Below, piece by piece: positions 10,082 through 21,661 of a DNA stretch of 64,000 bases. The notes under the pieces are model-generated. The model was not told where the DNA came from. It made no database searches and was given only the letters and a program-made list of their open reading frames with translations. Made by a program: the position numbers and the translations under genes. Every line of letters starts with the position of its first letter. Position 1 is the first letter of the stretch. The stretch comes from Alitta virens (taxonomy: Eukaryota > Annelida > Polychaeta > Phyllodocida > Nereididae): the NCBI GenBank assembly GCA_932294295.1, contig OW028577.1:5669501-5733500 (forward strand). Direction: 5' to 3'.

Positions 10082-10165
10082 TTCTACGGGTAACCCGCCG
10101 GCTTTCACGGGCAACCCGCTGGCTTTCACGTGTAACCCGCCGGCTTTCACGTGTAACCCGCCGGC
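10082..10165. repeat. four copies of the 21-mer in opposite orientation (left array 2)
   Basis: The unit TTTCACGTGTAACCCGCCGG plus C repeats four times. It is a diverged reverse complement of the array 1 unit, so the two arrays face each other across a spacer of about 36 bases. Confidence 0.88.
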
Positions 10166-10213
10166 TTTTTGGTACCAGCGTCAGCGTAGGCAGGGAGGTA
10201 TATACTTTAAAAA

Positions 10214-10737
10214 GCTGCAGCTCCTCTAATATTAGTCCGATTTTCCTCAAATAAAGACTGAATGGCAGTATAGCTCATACTGATTCCATACGTATTTTCG
10301 GATTTAAAAAAACCCGAATATTAAGCGAGATATTTGTCTGAGAAGGCAGTTGTCTTGCGGCGGCTGCTGCTCCATTTATATTAATCCGATTTACGTCAAA
10401 TCAGGATTGAATTGTAGTATAAATCATACTGATTCCATACGTGTTTTCGGATTGAAAATAGACCAAATATTAAGCGAGAAATTCGTCTGAGAAGGTAGCT
10501 AGGTTGGCGGAGGCAAACAGTGGTGCTCTCGCAGACGTCCGCGCCCTGACTCTATCAATGCAGAAGGGCTGAGCCCTTCTTTAAAAGGCTGCTGCTCCCC
10601 TAATATTAGTCCGATTTTCGTCAAATTAAAACTGTATTGTAGCATAGTTCATACTGATTCCATCATGTTTCGGATTGAAAATAGACCAAATATTAAGCGA
10701 GATATTCATCTGAGAATGCAGTTCTCTGGCGGCGGCC
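10214..10737. repeat. three copies of a module of about 150 bp in the left arm
   Basis: Copies start at about 10214, 10363 and 10587. Each runs from CTGC(A/T)GCTCC and TAATATTAGTCCGATTTTCG to CATACTGATTCCATACGTG, TTTTCGGATTGAAAATAGAC and CAAATATTAAGCGAGATATT, ending CGTCTGAGAAGGCAG before a GCGGCGG-like stretch. Inverted copies lie in the right arm at about 12235-12315 (partial) and 12375-12525. The copies differ by scattered substitutions. Confidence 0.85.
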
Positions 10738-10930
10738 AGGTGCTCTGTGTATGGTCATGACTTGAATGGTGTGGTCAATATTTTTGACCATGATATATAT
10801 ACATTGTTTGGATGAGCTTTATTGCAATTCATTTCTACTCATTCTGCCAACTGCCATGACCGTTATGTCAATTGCTAATAGCATTTTGAATGATATAAAG
10901 AATGGGTGTAGAGAATACAGCAAATGCTCA

Positions 10931-11819
10931 ATACATGTGTCAATTGCCTAATTGCCTAAATTGGGGTTCTTTGACCTGTCATTTCATAGTTTGTTCAAAG
11001 ATGACACAGTAATATGACATTGTCTTGATTGTCATTCACAATTACAAAAAGATGTAATTGCTTTCATTAATTAAAAACAATATATTGTATTGTAATTACC
11101 AGGCAATGATTATATTTGTATATTGGTATTTTTTTTATACATGTGAACATTCTTATCTTTTTGTGTATATTTTTGTAAAATTTAAATGTAATATTGATAT
11201 TGTAATTAGTATTTGTGATTTGATCTGTGATTTTATTTGCTATTTTTTATGTACTTATATGGACCAAATATTAAGCTAGATATTCTATATTATATAATAA
11301 GCATATGAATCTATCTGTCTATCTAAACTATCTGTCTATCACATATTCGATTTTCGTCAAATAAAGACTGAATTATTCAGGGAAATGTGTAGAATTTATA
11401 TAATAGTTAAGGTGGGGAAAATTAATGGAGTAAACTAGGCACAAACAAGAATATTCTTATTAATAAAGTTAGTAATACCTCATAGAATATAGATATGTAG
11501 ATGGACAGATAGTTATAAGATCTTCACCTAATAATATGTTACTATCAATAATTCATTAATTCGTAATCAATAAAAAACGAAAATAAAACAATGTTTGTTT
11601 GCTTGTTGCCAATAAAATTCCGACTTGATAAAGATGTCCATGGAGCTATAACAACTATCTATAGATAGATATACTCTAGTTTATATAAATTATCAATATT
11701 TCGTTGTTGTTTCTGAAAATAATCCAACTGAAATTAATATTGATATTACATGTTCCATCCATGATCAAAACAATCTCCCTCTTTAATATGCATATTAAAC
11801 AGGAATCAGTTGAAATTCA
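10931..11819. other. AT-rich spacer of the fold-back element
   Basis: The spacer is non-coding. It holds fragments of the module (GACCAAATATTAAGCTAGATATTC at about 11260 is a close match; CGATTTTCGTCAAATAAAG at about 11350) and short CTATCTGT/GATAGATA tracts. Confidence 0.6.
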
Positions 11820-12050
11820 GAACTTCAATTAATGCTTGTGATCAATGATGAAAAAGCATGACTTACCCCATTCTTTGTATTATTCAAAATGTTAATAGCA
11901 ATTGACATAACGGTCAATTCAGAATTTCAATTCATGCTTGTGATCAATGATTTCAATTCATGCTTGTGATCAATGATGAAAAAGCATGACTTACCCCATT
12001 CTTTGTATTATTCAAAATGCTAATAGCAATTGACATAACGGTCAAGGCAG
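11820..12050. repeat. tandem duplication within the right arm
   Basis: A stretch from TTCAATT(A/C)ATGCTTGTGATC through AAAGCATGACTTACCCCATT to AGCAATTGACATAACGGTCA occurs twice, with an additional partial copy of the first 30 bases at 11945. The left arm has this segment only once, so the duplication arose after the arms formed. Confidence 0.8.
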
Positions 12051-12540
12051 ATTGCTATTACATATATAGGTTAATTGACTTTACAAAACCAAAGGAAAAG
12101 TCCTTCCCATTGGCCAGTTGGCAGAATGAGTAGAAATTAATTGCAATAAAGCTCATCCAGACAATGTATATATAATGGTAAAAAATATTGACCACACCAT
12201 TCAAGTCATGAACATACACAGAGCACCTTGCTGCCTTCTCAGACGAATATCTCGCTTAATATTTGGTCTATTTTCAATCCGAAAACACCTATGGATCGGA
12301 CTAATATTAGGGGAGCAGCAGCATTGATACAGTCCCGGCGCGGACGTCTGCGAGAGCACCACTGTTTGCCTCCACAAACCTAGCTACCTTCTCAGACGAA
12401 TAACTCGTTTAATATTTGGTATATTTTCGATCCGAAAACAGGTATGGAATCATTATAAACTATACTACAATTTTGTTCTTATTTAACGAAAATCGGACTA
12501 ATATTAGGGGAGCAGCAGCCTTTTAAAGTATACTCCTGGA

Positions 12541-12742
12541 AGCTACGAGTTACTCCTACTACTCGCCTGCTTACTCCTACAACTCGGCGAGTAACACGTA
12601 GAACCCGCCGAGTAACCCGTAGAACCCGCCGAGTAACCCGTAGAACCCGCCGAGGCACCCGTAGAACCCGCCGAGGCACCCGTGGAAGCCGGCGGGTATC
12701 CCGGCGGGTTACCCGTAGCACCCGGCGGGTAACCCGGCGGGT
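12541..12742. repeat. right-arm array of GC-rich 21-mers
   Basis: Units such as TAACCCGTAGAACCCGCCGA and GCACCCGTAGAACCCGCCGA repeat about nine times with more variation than the left arrays. The orientation mirrors the left array. Frames through it encode Arg/Val/Thr repeats and are not genes. Confidence 0.85.
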
Positions 12743-12804
12743 GCTGCCCCGCCCCTTTTTGCTGCCAGAACTGGTCGCCAAACCGGCGGAAAGAGCTGTT
12801 ACAT

Positions 12805-12863
12805 AACTATTACGTAATACTACGGGTTCACTACGGCACAACCGGCCCGTGTGACAGGGGCTT
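12805..12863 (-). repeat. right 59 bp terminal inverted repeat
   Basis: Exact reverse complement of 9674-9732, ending CCGTGTGACAGGGGCTT at the outer border. Confidence 0.93.
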
Positions 12864-13329
12864 TACGCGTTTTTTCCTTATTTGGAAATAGCAACGTCTT
12901 GAGTTTCCATATTTGGGCATGCATGAACGTCATTCCATGTGATATGAAAAGCAGATCACCCGGCCCGTACCCACCCGCTATTTGATATGATAACAAAGCA
13001 GCAAGTTTTCATGGCAGAAAGCAATTGAGGAATAAGTATTGTCATTTCTTACAACTTTAAAAATTAATTTAGGCTTACACCTTGTAAATATTCATCAAAG
13101 TTCCTGGCACATTCATATAATTAGACAAAGCAGTTTTACACCAAAGGAGCTTTGTATAGCCAATGGGTGAAAACTTTAAATAATAGATTCGAATCTCATG
13201 CAGAGAAACACAAAAGAAGGTGTTTCATGAAGGATGCAGAACCCAGAGTTCACGCTTACCATGTTGGTGGTATGTTTCCCAGGTGTACTTCATGTACTGT
13301 CTGTCTGTACTATCCGTACAGTTTATACT

Positions 13330-13492
13330 ATATACCTGTATATCTGTATGCATGTATATCTGTATATCTCTGTATGTATGTATGTCTGTATATCTGTTTG
13401 TCTGTATATTTGTATATCTGTATGTATGTATGTCTGTATATCTGTATGTATGTATGTCTGTATATCTGTATATATGTCTATTTGTCTATCTA
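13330..13492. repeat. compound TGTA/TGTC/TATC microsatellite
   Basis: Repeated TGTATGTATGTCTGTATATC units fill the stretch. Three overlapping frames of more than 100 codons rich in Cys, Tyr and Val result from the repeat and are not genes. Confidence 0.85.
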
Positions 13493-15514
13493 GTTCTGTA
13501 TCTGCCTATCTGTTCCTTAATAGGTCGGTGGGTCTGTCACTTGGTTGGTCGTGTGGTCATACAGACTATTGAGCTGTTCGTCTGTTGTGGTGTCAGCCAG
13601 CTTTTAGGTCAATTTGCCTGCGTATAAAATGCAATAGACTACAATATATCTTTATTATCAGACATAGGACACGACGGGACATATTAGGGGTCTACATGGG
13701 TCCCAAAAATAGGGAAGCAATGTCCGATATCGCCATTTAAAAAAAGAAAAAATAATATGCCATGTCACTTTTTAACTAAATAAATTATAACTAAGCATAT
13801 AATGTCTGTCACTTTTTAAGGAGATGTTCCTCTTATGTCCGTCATTATTTAGGAGCACCAGTGTCACTTTGTCCCCAATTAACTAAAGCAAAGTTGTCGA
13901 TTTTGCTCATTTTACGATGAGTCTGTAGTTAACAAGCACCACAGCTAAGCTTTTTGGATAAATCTTCAGCAGCAGTGATGTATTATGGAGAGTGTATCGT
14001 ATGGCATGGCAGGTGACCTGTGAGATTTACAGGTCAGTTTCTTTTGTTTGTCACATTCCGTCCATTTGCCGAGCAAACGAATGTGTCAAGAAAAAGACAG
14101 AGGTGGTGCCTGGTAGCAAATAATGTTGACAGCCACCAGCCCTGTGACACAAGTAGCAAGACGGGCGGCACAAGTCTTCATGGCAGAAAGCGAATATGGC
14201 TCTTGTTGCCTATGGCTAAATTTCTTGCCATATGTGGTCCATGCCAATCATGACCCCAGGCGAGGGGTGTTAGCCTCAATGGAACTTCCACCACTTAGTA
14301 TGACATTGGGTGACCGATGGGATTATTGCAACCGACAATGTCACATTGAAAAACCAACGAAAAGTCTCAAACAGTGAAAGAAATTTTATTATCTTATGTT
14401 ACCTAAATCATCTATCTAACGATCGTTTTCATGAAGACATCTACATCATCTGTGTGTCGAACACAAGCACATTGTCAAAAGATATTAAATAGCAGCATCA
14501 AGGTGTAATGGAATTAGTGGGAGTCCTCAGGAAACCATGTTTCTTATATGTTACATTGTATCAATGATTGATATGCTTTATATGAAATAAATATGTTCTG
14601 AGTATCTTGTTTTCATAGAAAGTAAAGTGGGTCATGTCAATTTCTGTTTTGAGGCCACTGTTGAAGGTCAAAGTTTAAGGCCACTGTCACAGTTACAGCC
14701 CAACTATCACTGTTACAGCATGAGTGGTCTTAATAGTGAAGATGCCTTCTTATAAATGGAGGTTATTTTTAACGACAGATACCATGATTTTTAACCATAA
14801 TTGAGGTAGAGTTGCACAGTGAAATAAGATTACAATCAACTTCTCTCGCAATTAACAAATAAAATAATCCAGAAATTCCAAAAATTTCCCCATAACATTT
14901 AATGCCATGTGATATCATTTTACATCTGTGATCTTCTAATTGACAGCAATGACAGATGGGAAGTGATAAGATGAAATTTAAAGTTATCAAGGGATCAAAC
15001 GTTGCAGTGTGACAAACAAGCCAAGCTAAGCTTTTAAAATTACAAATTTACAGTAAATTAAAATCTTGAAAGCCCTTTGAAGTTATGATCAAGACGCACC
15101 AACACACGTGCTGTTTAAGACGGGGACTGGGTGAATCGGATGTAAAATATGTTTAATTGCAACCACAGAGAGCCATTTCAGGCAGATCTGATTGTAGTTT
15201 GTACTGAAATCTGAGAGTAACAAAATTGAGACTGAATTCAGCAGCTTCTGCAAGTTTCTGGTGTGAAAAATACTTCAAGTATCAGTATCACTTTCGAACA
15301 AAGAATTTCTTCAATAATGATTGCAATACTTATGTTAATTAATATCTTCTTTTATTATTGTATAACTTTTCTGAGCATTTTATGGAATTGTCATAATATG
15401 CTAAACTCTAAAGCGATGAAAAGTACAATTTCCAAGAAAAAAAATGCATCTACATTTCAAACTTTATGAAAGATATTCCCAATTGCTTCGTCAACATTAC
15501 TTTCTACAACGTTT
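13493..15514. other. gene-free stretch
   Basis: At about 13650, TATCTTTATTATCAGACATA resembles a LINE 3' end tail but has no coding sequence attached. Frames at 14020-14377 overlap on one strand without domain features or splice context. Nothing else is recognised. Confidence 0.5.
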
Positions 15515-15534
15515 AGTACATCCTTTGAGAATCT

Positions 15535-15688
15535 CCAACCGCTGGGTCCCGGGTTCGATTCCCAGTCGAGCCCAGGTTGGATGGCTGTTTCATCCTTCGT
15601 CTCATTGCCATGGTCCCTGCCTGTCCTAATTAGCCAATCAGGTGCAGAACTACAGGATGTAAAGCCCTATTCACACACACACACACAC
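15535..15688 (+). mobile_element. SINE family A, 5'-truncated, with perfect 20 bp target-site duplication
   Basis: The copy starts inside the tRNA head (CCAACCGCTGGGTCCC), keeps the B box GGGTTCGATTCCC, body and CA tail, and is flanked by identical 20-mers AGTACATCCTTTGAGAATCT at 15515-15534 and 15689-15708. The intact duplication suggests a fairly young insertion. Confidence 0.95.
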
Positions 15689-15708
15689 AGTACATCCTTT
15701 GAGAATCT

Positions 15709-16726
15709 GAATAATCATGAAACACATTAGTATCAAACAGGGAATCGGTGCTAGTTTATTTAACATAATATGATACATTGGGGTAACAATATATTTCAAT
15801 AATTATGAAGGATGAGTTGATGAATATCTCATGCAGTGGCACATTCTGTGAGGAAACCCAGCACACTGCCAATTAATGTAATAATAAGAGAAGCACTCCA
15901 GTCATGATAATAACTGATTCAGGAGAGATGCCTGCTACTTTGTTCTTTCACTTATTTTCCACTTTTTGTACTTTGTACTCATTTGATACCCCTTATACAC
16001 ATGTTACTTAATGGCAGAAATGACAGGTACCATATTACAAGATGACACTACATAAGGTACAGCAATGAATAATTGTCTTATACCAATTAGAGCACGCCTG
16101 CCTGTCTACCTTTTTATGGAAGCCATTAATACACATCATACATTTGTATTTACATTCATGCTATGCAGCTGAAAAGACACCAGCAACTTCCATTAGAGCG
16201 CACAAAAAATCACCACAATGCAATGCATTACGTATGCCATTGAAGTAAATGCTGTTTGGTAATTAATGGACCTTGCATTTGTTCCTCATAGTATTATCTT
16301 TCACAAAGGGTACAGATCGTTATACGGCTTCCAGTAGAGGCAAAGTGAAGATGCGTCATAAATTAATAGTAGATTGTGTTTAGTATCATTCTTACTGGTG
16401 AGTTAACTTATATCTGGATGGTACAGAAAAGCCAGGTGGGATAGAACCAGCATCGAGCAGCACTGTTCATGAGCCACTGACATTTTTAGAATTCACCATG
16501 TATGAAGTTGGGAGCCAAAACAAAGGTTCCATCTCTCCTAAGGGTGGTGTCTATAACCAGACCTAGAATAGGCAACAGCTGCAATGTGTCTGGTTTCCAT
16601 CGTATGTGACCACACAGGATGAAGACATGGCTTTAATGAATCCGGAGTCACTTGCATGGTCATTCAACTACCTAAATGTCCAAAAAGGCACTTAAATATA
16701 CCGGCATTTATCATGTGGTTAGGGGA
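15709..16726. other. gene-free stretch
   Basis: No coding region or repeat recognised. Confidence 0.55.
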
Positions 16727-16910
16727 GAAGGGGCCTAGCTCTGTGGCAATGTGCTGGGTTTCCAACAGCTGGGTACCCAGTTCGTTTCCCGGTCGAGCCT
16801 AAGTTGGATGGCTGTTTCATCTATCATCTCATTGCCGTGATCCCTGCCTGTCCTAATTAGCCTAACAGGCGCAGAAATACAGGACGTAAAGCCCCAATCC
16901 ACCCATTCAC
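16727..16910 (+). mobile_element. SINE family A, full length, diverged
   Basis: A and B boxes are present but mutated (TAGCTCTGTGGCAATG; CAGTTCGTTTCCC), followed by the standard body. TCATGTG occurs near both borders and may be a decayed target duplication. Confidence 0.88.
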
Positions 16911-18555
16911 CTTGTCATGTGAGTAGTATGATTGTAGATACAAGGACGGAAGTAGAATTAAACAGTCGGAAGTAGTAACATCTGGTGACACCTGGTGACA
17001 TCTGGTGACACCTCGCCAGTCACAGTCAAATGGTTAATTTTCCACTCACATTATCTAGTAGTTTTTGGAAAATTACATCAGAGGAAATATTTTGTTTGCT
17101 TAAAATTATGCATTTCAGGTACTAAATAGACCACATGGACCAGCAAAATATAGAATAAAAGAACCAAAAGAAGCGAAAATATAGATGAAGATAAAATGGC
17201 TATACAGTGTACCTTTTTCCACATCAAAGCAATTAGATTGGGTCACGAAGTCAAGTTAAGACAGGTCTTATGAATAGAATTATCAGGTTCAGCTCAATTG
17301 GGACCAATCTATTAAAACCTAAAACTCCCAAAAGTAGGGACCTATAGGATCACTCCACGTCAGCTCATACTAGCATTTATCAGACTGGGGCTTTTGTCAT
17401 TTCACATCTCACTTGTCTCTTGACTGGTTGGATGCTTGAAGTGGTAAGGAACGGTTTGTACATAGGCTTCCATGAATAATTCTCAGCTTAACAAAAAGGT
17501 ACTGTACCAGGTTCTAAGGGCTTCTGTGATGTACTAACAGTGGAAGTAAAGTAGCCTTATTAATACAAATACAAAGTCTTCCACATGATCAAAGCAGCCT
17601 TTGTCATGACTACGAGCAATGGCTCTGGAAGCCCAAATTGCAATAGATCTTGACGCCATGCTCTGGTATGATGAATGCAAAATATTTATAGTCCAATAGG
17701 CGGGTGTGAGCTAAAATTTCTGTTGGTAAAATATCGAAGATGGACAGAGTAAACTACAACATTTTGGCTCACTCCCGAATTAAGAGGGATGTAACTAACT
17801 GTTTATTCTATATTAGGCTTTTTAGAGGATGATCCAGATACTTTAAATGAGACATTTACAAGTTGTTTTACTCTGAAAACGTATGCACTTTAAATGTGGA
17901 GACTTAGTATGTACCAATATAGTGGACCAATAGATTATTATCGTTGTAATGATTATGTAGAATAGTCATTCTGTTAACTGCTAAACTGTTTTGATGAAGT
18001 CTTAGTTATGTCAGATAGGCCTTTACAATGCTATCTTGAAACTGGCTTGATTATTGTTTTGTTTCTTTAGAAAAATGAAACATGTAATTTATAGTGCAAA
18101 CACAGGAGAAAACTGTGACATCATTATGATCATTGCTCTTAGAATCAAGAGAAAACTGAAGAGTGATTCAACGTAATTATTACAACGATAATTTTTAAAA
18201 ACGTAGACACGAAGGAGCAGAAAAATGTGGAGCCTTCAAGACATTGGCCTTTGCTTACAGAGTGTAGTGACTACAGACTGCAAAGGCGTTCCCAAAGGCC
18301 ATGGGTTAACATTTCCTTCAAGAATACGAATAAACACCAACGCAGCAGGTCTGTGAATGATAATAGGTTTCTGAGACTTTTGGAGCCCCATTTATAACTA
18401 TTCAAGTTAGATATTCTTTGGTTTGTAGTCCATATAAATCCTCAGCTACTGACTGAAACATTTATCAAGGAGAGACAAAACCAAATAGATATGAATGATA
18501 CAATTGAGAAAACATTCCCTATATATATTGTCAATATTATGGATGTAAGATATAT
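16911..18555. other. gene-free stretch
   Basis: A short tandem repeat of CATCTGGTGACACCTGGTGA lies at about 16979-17014. No gene is recognised. Confidence 0.55.
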
Positions 18556-19235
18556 TATTATTATTATTAATCTTTATTGCAGACACACACACATACATTA
18601 GGTACAATATATGGGGGTCCATATCTTCTAATAACTACCTAACTACTGAGTATTAATGTATGGCACTGTAAAAACGAATTCACAAAACAACAGTACGAAG
18701 CAACTCAACTGCTCGTCCAATACAAATATAACAATGAGTCCCAATGTCTTCTAATGTAAGATTGCCAAAAGGCGTCACTACTAATAACATTCATAATAAA
18801 ACTATTTTCAATCCTGTTGATCCTTTCACTAAATTTATAGACAAGATTTCTAATAACTGCTTCAAATGTGCTAACTCTATGACTAGTGAACATCAGACTA
18901 GCACTACAATACTTGGGATAGCCCATCAGACCACGAAATGCATTGTTATATGCCACCCTTAGCTTTTTAAGGGTAGACATATTGTATCTGTGCTACAAGT
19001 AAAATGTGTACATGGGATAACAGTAGGATTTAAATAAGATTTTCTTAACAGTACTTGAACACATAAAAAATTTACGAACAAGAACATTACACTGAATGTA
19101 CAAGCTTCTACATTGTCTCAATATATCCATGTCATCAGATGCATTTGAAGTTATAATATGTCCCAAATACTTAACATGATCTACTTCATTAATTAAATCA
19201 TGGCAATTTTGTGTATTTAAGTCAGGTTCAGCTTA
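18556..19235 (-). mobile_element. 5'-truncated LINE 3' end with broken reverse transcriptase C-terminus
   Basis: Read on the minus strand from 19235, the frame encodes a DLIN-EVDHVKYLGHIIT-type segment, then RQCRSLYIQCNVLVRKFFMC, then KILFKSYCYPMYTFYL, a stop, and KLRVAYNNAFRGLMGYPKYC followed by SASLMFTSHRVSTFEAVIRN. This order matches the region after the catalytic core of CR1/Jockey-type non-LTR reverse transcriptases. One in-frame stop (near 18985) separates the two halves. The 3' end at about 18560 has an ATT tandem tail next to CTTTATTGCAG. Everything upstream of about 19235, including the catalytic motifs, is absent, so it is a dead 5'-truncated copy. Confidence 0.85.
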
Positions 19236-19644
19236 TGACAGTAATGATGTATATCAAGATGATCTGTCATAGAGGCCTTATGAAATGAAATGATATGCTC
19301 CATTTCAATATATTAGGTCTTACATTGGTTTGGCTATGTACAATAGAGGTTTAAACTCTGCAAAAAAACATCAGTTTTGGAAATGCCTATGACATCCAAT
19401 CATAGCATTTTTCTCACATTTATTATTAACCTTTTAACACTAAATTACATGCAGTGCATGTATACTTGCTTCTGTCACATTTAATATGCTCACACTACTT
19501 ATAACAGGCCCTGTTTTTACGTCATATTACGTCGATATCATGAGCAAACAAAATGTGTCAAGAACACACCCAAGCTGTTGAAGCATCCGAACCAATGCCT
19601 CATAGGATTGTGACAGAAGTAGGGAAAACTTGGCTCATAAATAT
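19236..19644. other. gene-free stretch
   Basis: Nothing recognised between the LINE fragment and the next SINE. Confidence 0.5.
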
Positions 19645-19822
19645 GTTGGTGGTGGTGGATTAGGGCTTTACGTCCTGTGTTTCTGCACATAATGGGCTAA
19701 TTAGGACCATGGCAATGAAATGAAAGATGAAACGGCCATCCAACTTAGGCTCGACCGGGAATTGAACCCAGACCCCAGTGGTTGGAAGCCAGCGTGCTAC
19801 CTCTGAGCTAGACACTAACCCT
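19645..19822 (-). mobile_element. SINE family A, full length, minus strand
   Basis: The reversed body (TTAGGGCTTTACGTCC, GGGCTAATTAGGAC, GCCATCCAACTTAGGCTCGA) is followed by the reversed B box GGGAATTGAACCC and A box CTACCTCTGAGCTAG. A deletion removes part of the CCTGCCTG word. Confidence 0.9.
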
Positions 19823-21264
19823 GAAAACAAATATGGAGAGCGTTGCCTCTGGTCAAATTTCTCACCACAGAAGGGCCATCTTAAGTCTGCAGGAAGGGCA
19901 AAGCCTCAACATCACTAGGATAATCTGCACCAGAATTGACACATTCCATCTTTTACTGGTCGTTTCCGTATCGGCCACCGTCGTTACAACATCGGTTTGA
20001 CATCGCTGACATCGTGCTGACATTGAAATGATTTGGAATGCTCTCAGGGTTCTTGTTTGTGAAAAGCAAACGGTATATTTGTGTACAGCAGATTTGTTAA
20101 TAGTTGATAATTAACCATCTTTGTATTCTCCATGTTTCTGTTAGCTAATATTTCACAATCAAAGCAGTTATCATTATCCTAATATTACCTCATAATCGAA
20201 GGCAAAGTAGCTGTAAGGGTGGCCAATGGAGTTGTGAGTAAAAGTGCTTCTCTCCATTGGAAGTGGTTCGCTTCAGTCACAGGCATTTGCCAACATATGT
20301 TCAGTGATAACAGCACTAATACTTTAACTAATACCAAGGCTACGGACTGCCTTAATTGGCTTCTCAACTCAAAATGCAGCTATGTCATTTGCAACTGCCA
20401 ATCAGAATAAGCATACAGTGCTTGGGAGATATTGGCCAATCAGGAAGCACCATCAAGTGTGTAGATGGTGAAATATGCAAATTAGCTACCACTAGAGATG
20501 AGAATTGAACATTCCCAGCGTACAGGCAAGGAATTCCTTAAAAATAAGAGGTAAATACTCATAAATAATAAAACTTAGAATAAATTGCCATTTTTGAGGT
20601 GTACATGATGTTTTTTTACTGAAACCGGCCCCCATCCTTGAAGGCAGTTGCGCAGGGGGAGTAAAAGCTATTCTTGACATAGTCAGTAGTCTTGGTCTTA
20701 TTCTTAGCATAACTTGTTAAGTGCTGCCATAATGGCAAACGCCTGTGCTTCAATGATCTAATTAGCAATCACAGTGGCTGTTTAAGGAGCAGTTGAGTTT
20801 AGCAAAACATTCTGGAAATTATCAACAAAACACAAAGTGCTTTTTAAGTTGGCCAACAATCTGGAAATTGCCAACAAATACCCAAAGAATTTCGCCTTAG
20901 GCTGAAATTCTAGAAATTGTCGCGGAAACCCCTTATAGTTTGTTCTTATTGACTGTGAAATGGATAAAAAAACATTCACCACAATTTAAGGCTGGGAAGG
21001 AACACTTGGACAGATTTGATATATGTTTGTAGTGCGTTTGAGGAAAAACGTTCGCCAGAAATTATATTAAAAGCCGGAATGAAATATAAATGTCAGGCCC
21101 ACGTTTATGCAGATGACAAAATATCATAGTCCATGCATGTATTAGGCAGTTTCTTCAATAAGACAGAACAGTATCAAACCATTAGCTAGATTGTACAGAT
21201 GTTGAGGCATAACCCAACTCTGAATGTTTTGGGTTTGAATTTTCACCTTAACACTCCTCATGAT
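19823..21264. other. gene-free stretch with one MITE-like end
   Basis: About 19995-20050 shares ACAACATCGG, GACATCG-type words and GATTTGGAATGCT(C/A)TCAGGG with the element at 62135-62231. Its left end is not clear. Nothing coding is recognised. Confidence 0.45.
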
Positions 21265-21661
21265 CTAGTTATTTCCATTAAAAACGGTCTGTAAAATTAA
21301 AACCTAGACAACTTCTGCTTTACAATGCTACCCGCCACTAAACTGAACTGTCTGGCTGTAGCTGGCTATTCAAAGCTGGGATCTAAACGTACCTGCAGCA
21401 CCATTTGGTGCATAAGTCGAATTACGCATATTTGTCATTTCTTGTTGAAAAGATGAATGTCTATTGCACCTAAATATTTATGCTATATTAGATACATTTC
21501 TTCCATTTACCAAGGTTTATATATTTTCAGTGGTGGTAAGTGTAAGTCGACTATAAGCTAGGAGTAGACAATAGCCTCTGGATTTAGCCAGTTATAGCTA
21601 CAGCCAGGAATAGGTTGCTAAAGCTGTCTAGAGTCTACCATATTTTATGAAACTAACCGTA
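21265..21661. mobile_element. inverted-repeat MITE (GTTAGTTTCAT ends), copy 1
   Basis: The left end TAGTTATTTCCATTAAAAACGG and right end ATGAAACTAACCG form a weak terminal inverted repeat. The interior shares, in opposite orientation, GACAACTTCTGCT, GCTACC(C/T)GCCACT and ACCAAGGTTTATAT with the copy at 56456-56760. It is non-coding. Confidence 0.6.

Larger units (their letters stand above)
9674..12863. mobile_element. 3.19 kb fold-back DNA element
   Basis: The ends at 9674-9732 and 12805-12863 are exact reverse complements over 59 bases, starting AAGCCCCTGTCACACGGGCC. Inside them the left part (to about 10930) and the right part (from about 11820) are inverted copies over roughly 1 kb each, with insertions, deletions and local rearrangement, around an AT-rich spacer of about 0.9 kb. 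No transposase-like frame is present; the long frames at both ends come from GC-rich 21-mers. It resembles fold-back or large palindromic class II elements. The bases outside the repeat are TTAA-like on the left and TTTA on the right, but no clear target duplication is visible. I cannot assign a superfamily. Confidence 0.85.

Noticed and set aside
9696..10250. Long Arg/Gly/Thr-rich open frames on both strands
   Set aside because: They are generated by the 21-mer arrays of the fold-back element, which keep all frames open; there is no independent coding signal.
12479..12841. 120-codon minus-strand frame rich in Arg-Val-Thr
   Set aside because: Same cause: the right-arm 21-mer array and the terminal repeat.
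13152..13627. Three overlapping frames of 112-135 codons
   Set aside because: They run through a TGTA/TGTC microsatellite and consist of Cys/Tyr/Val/Leu repeats.
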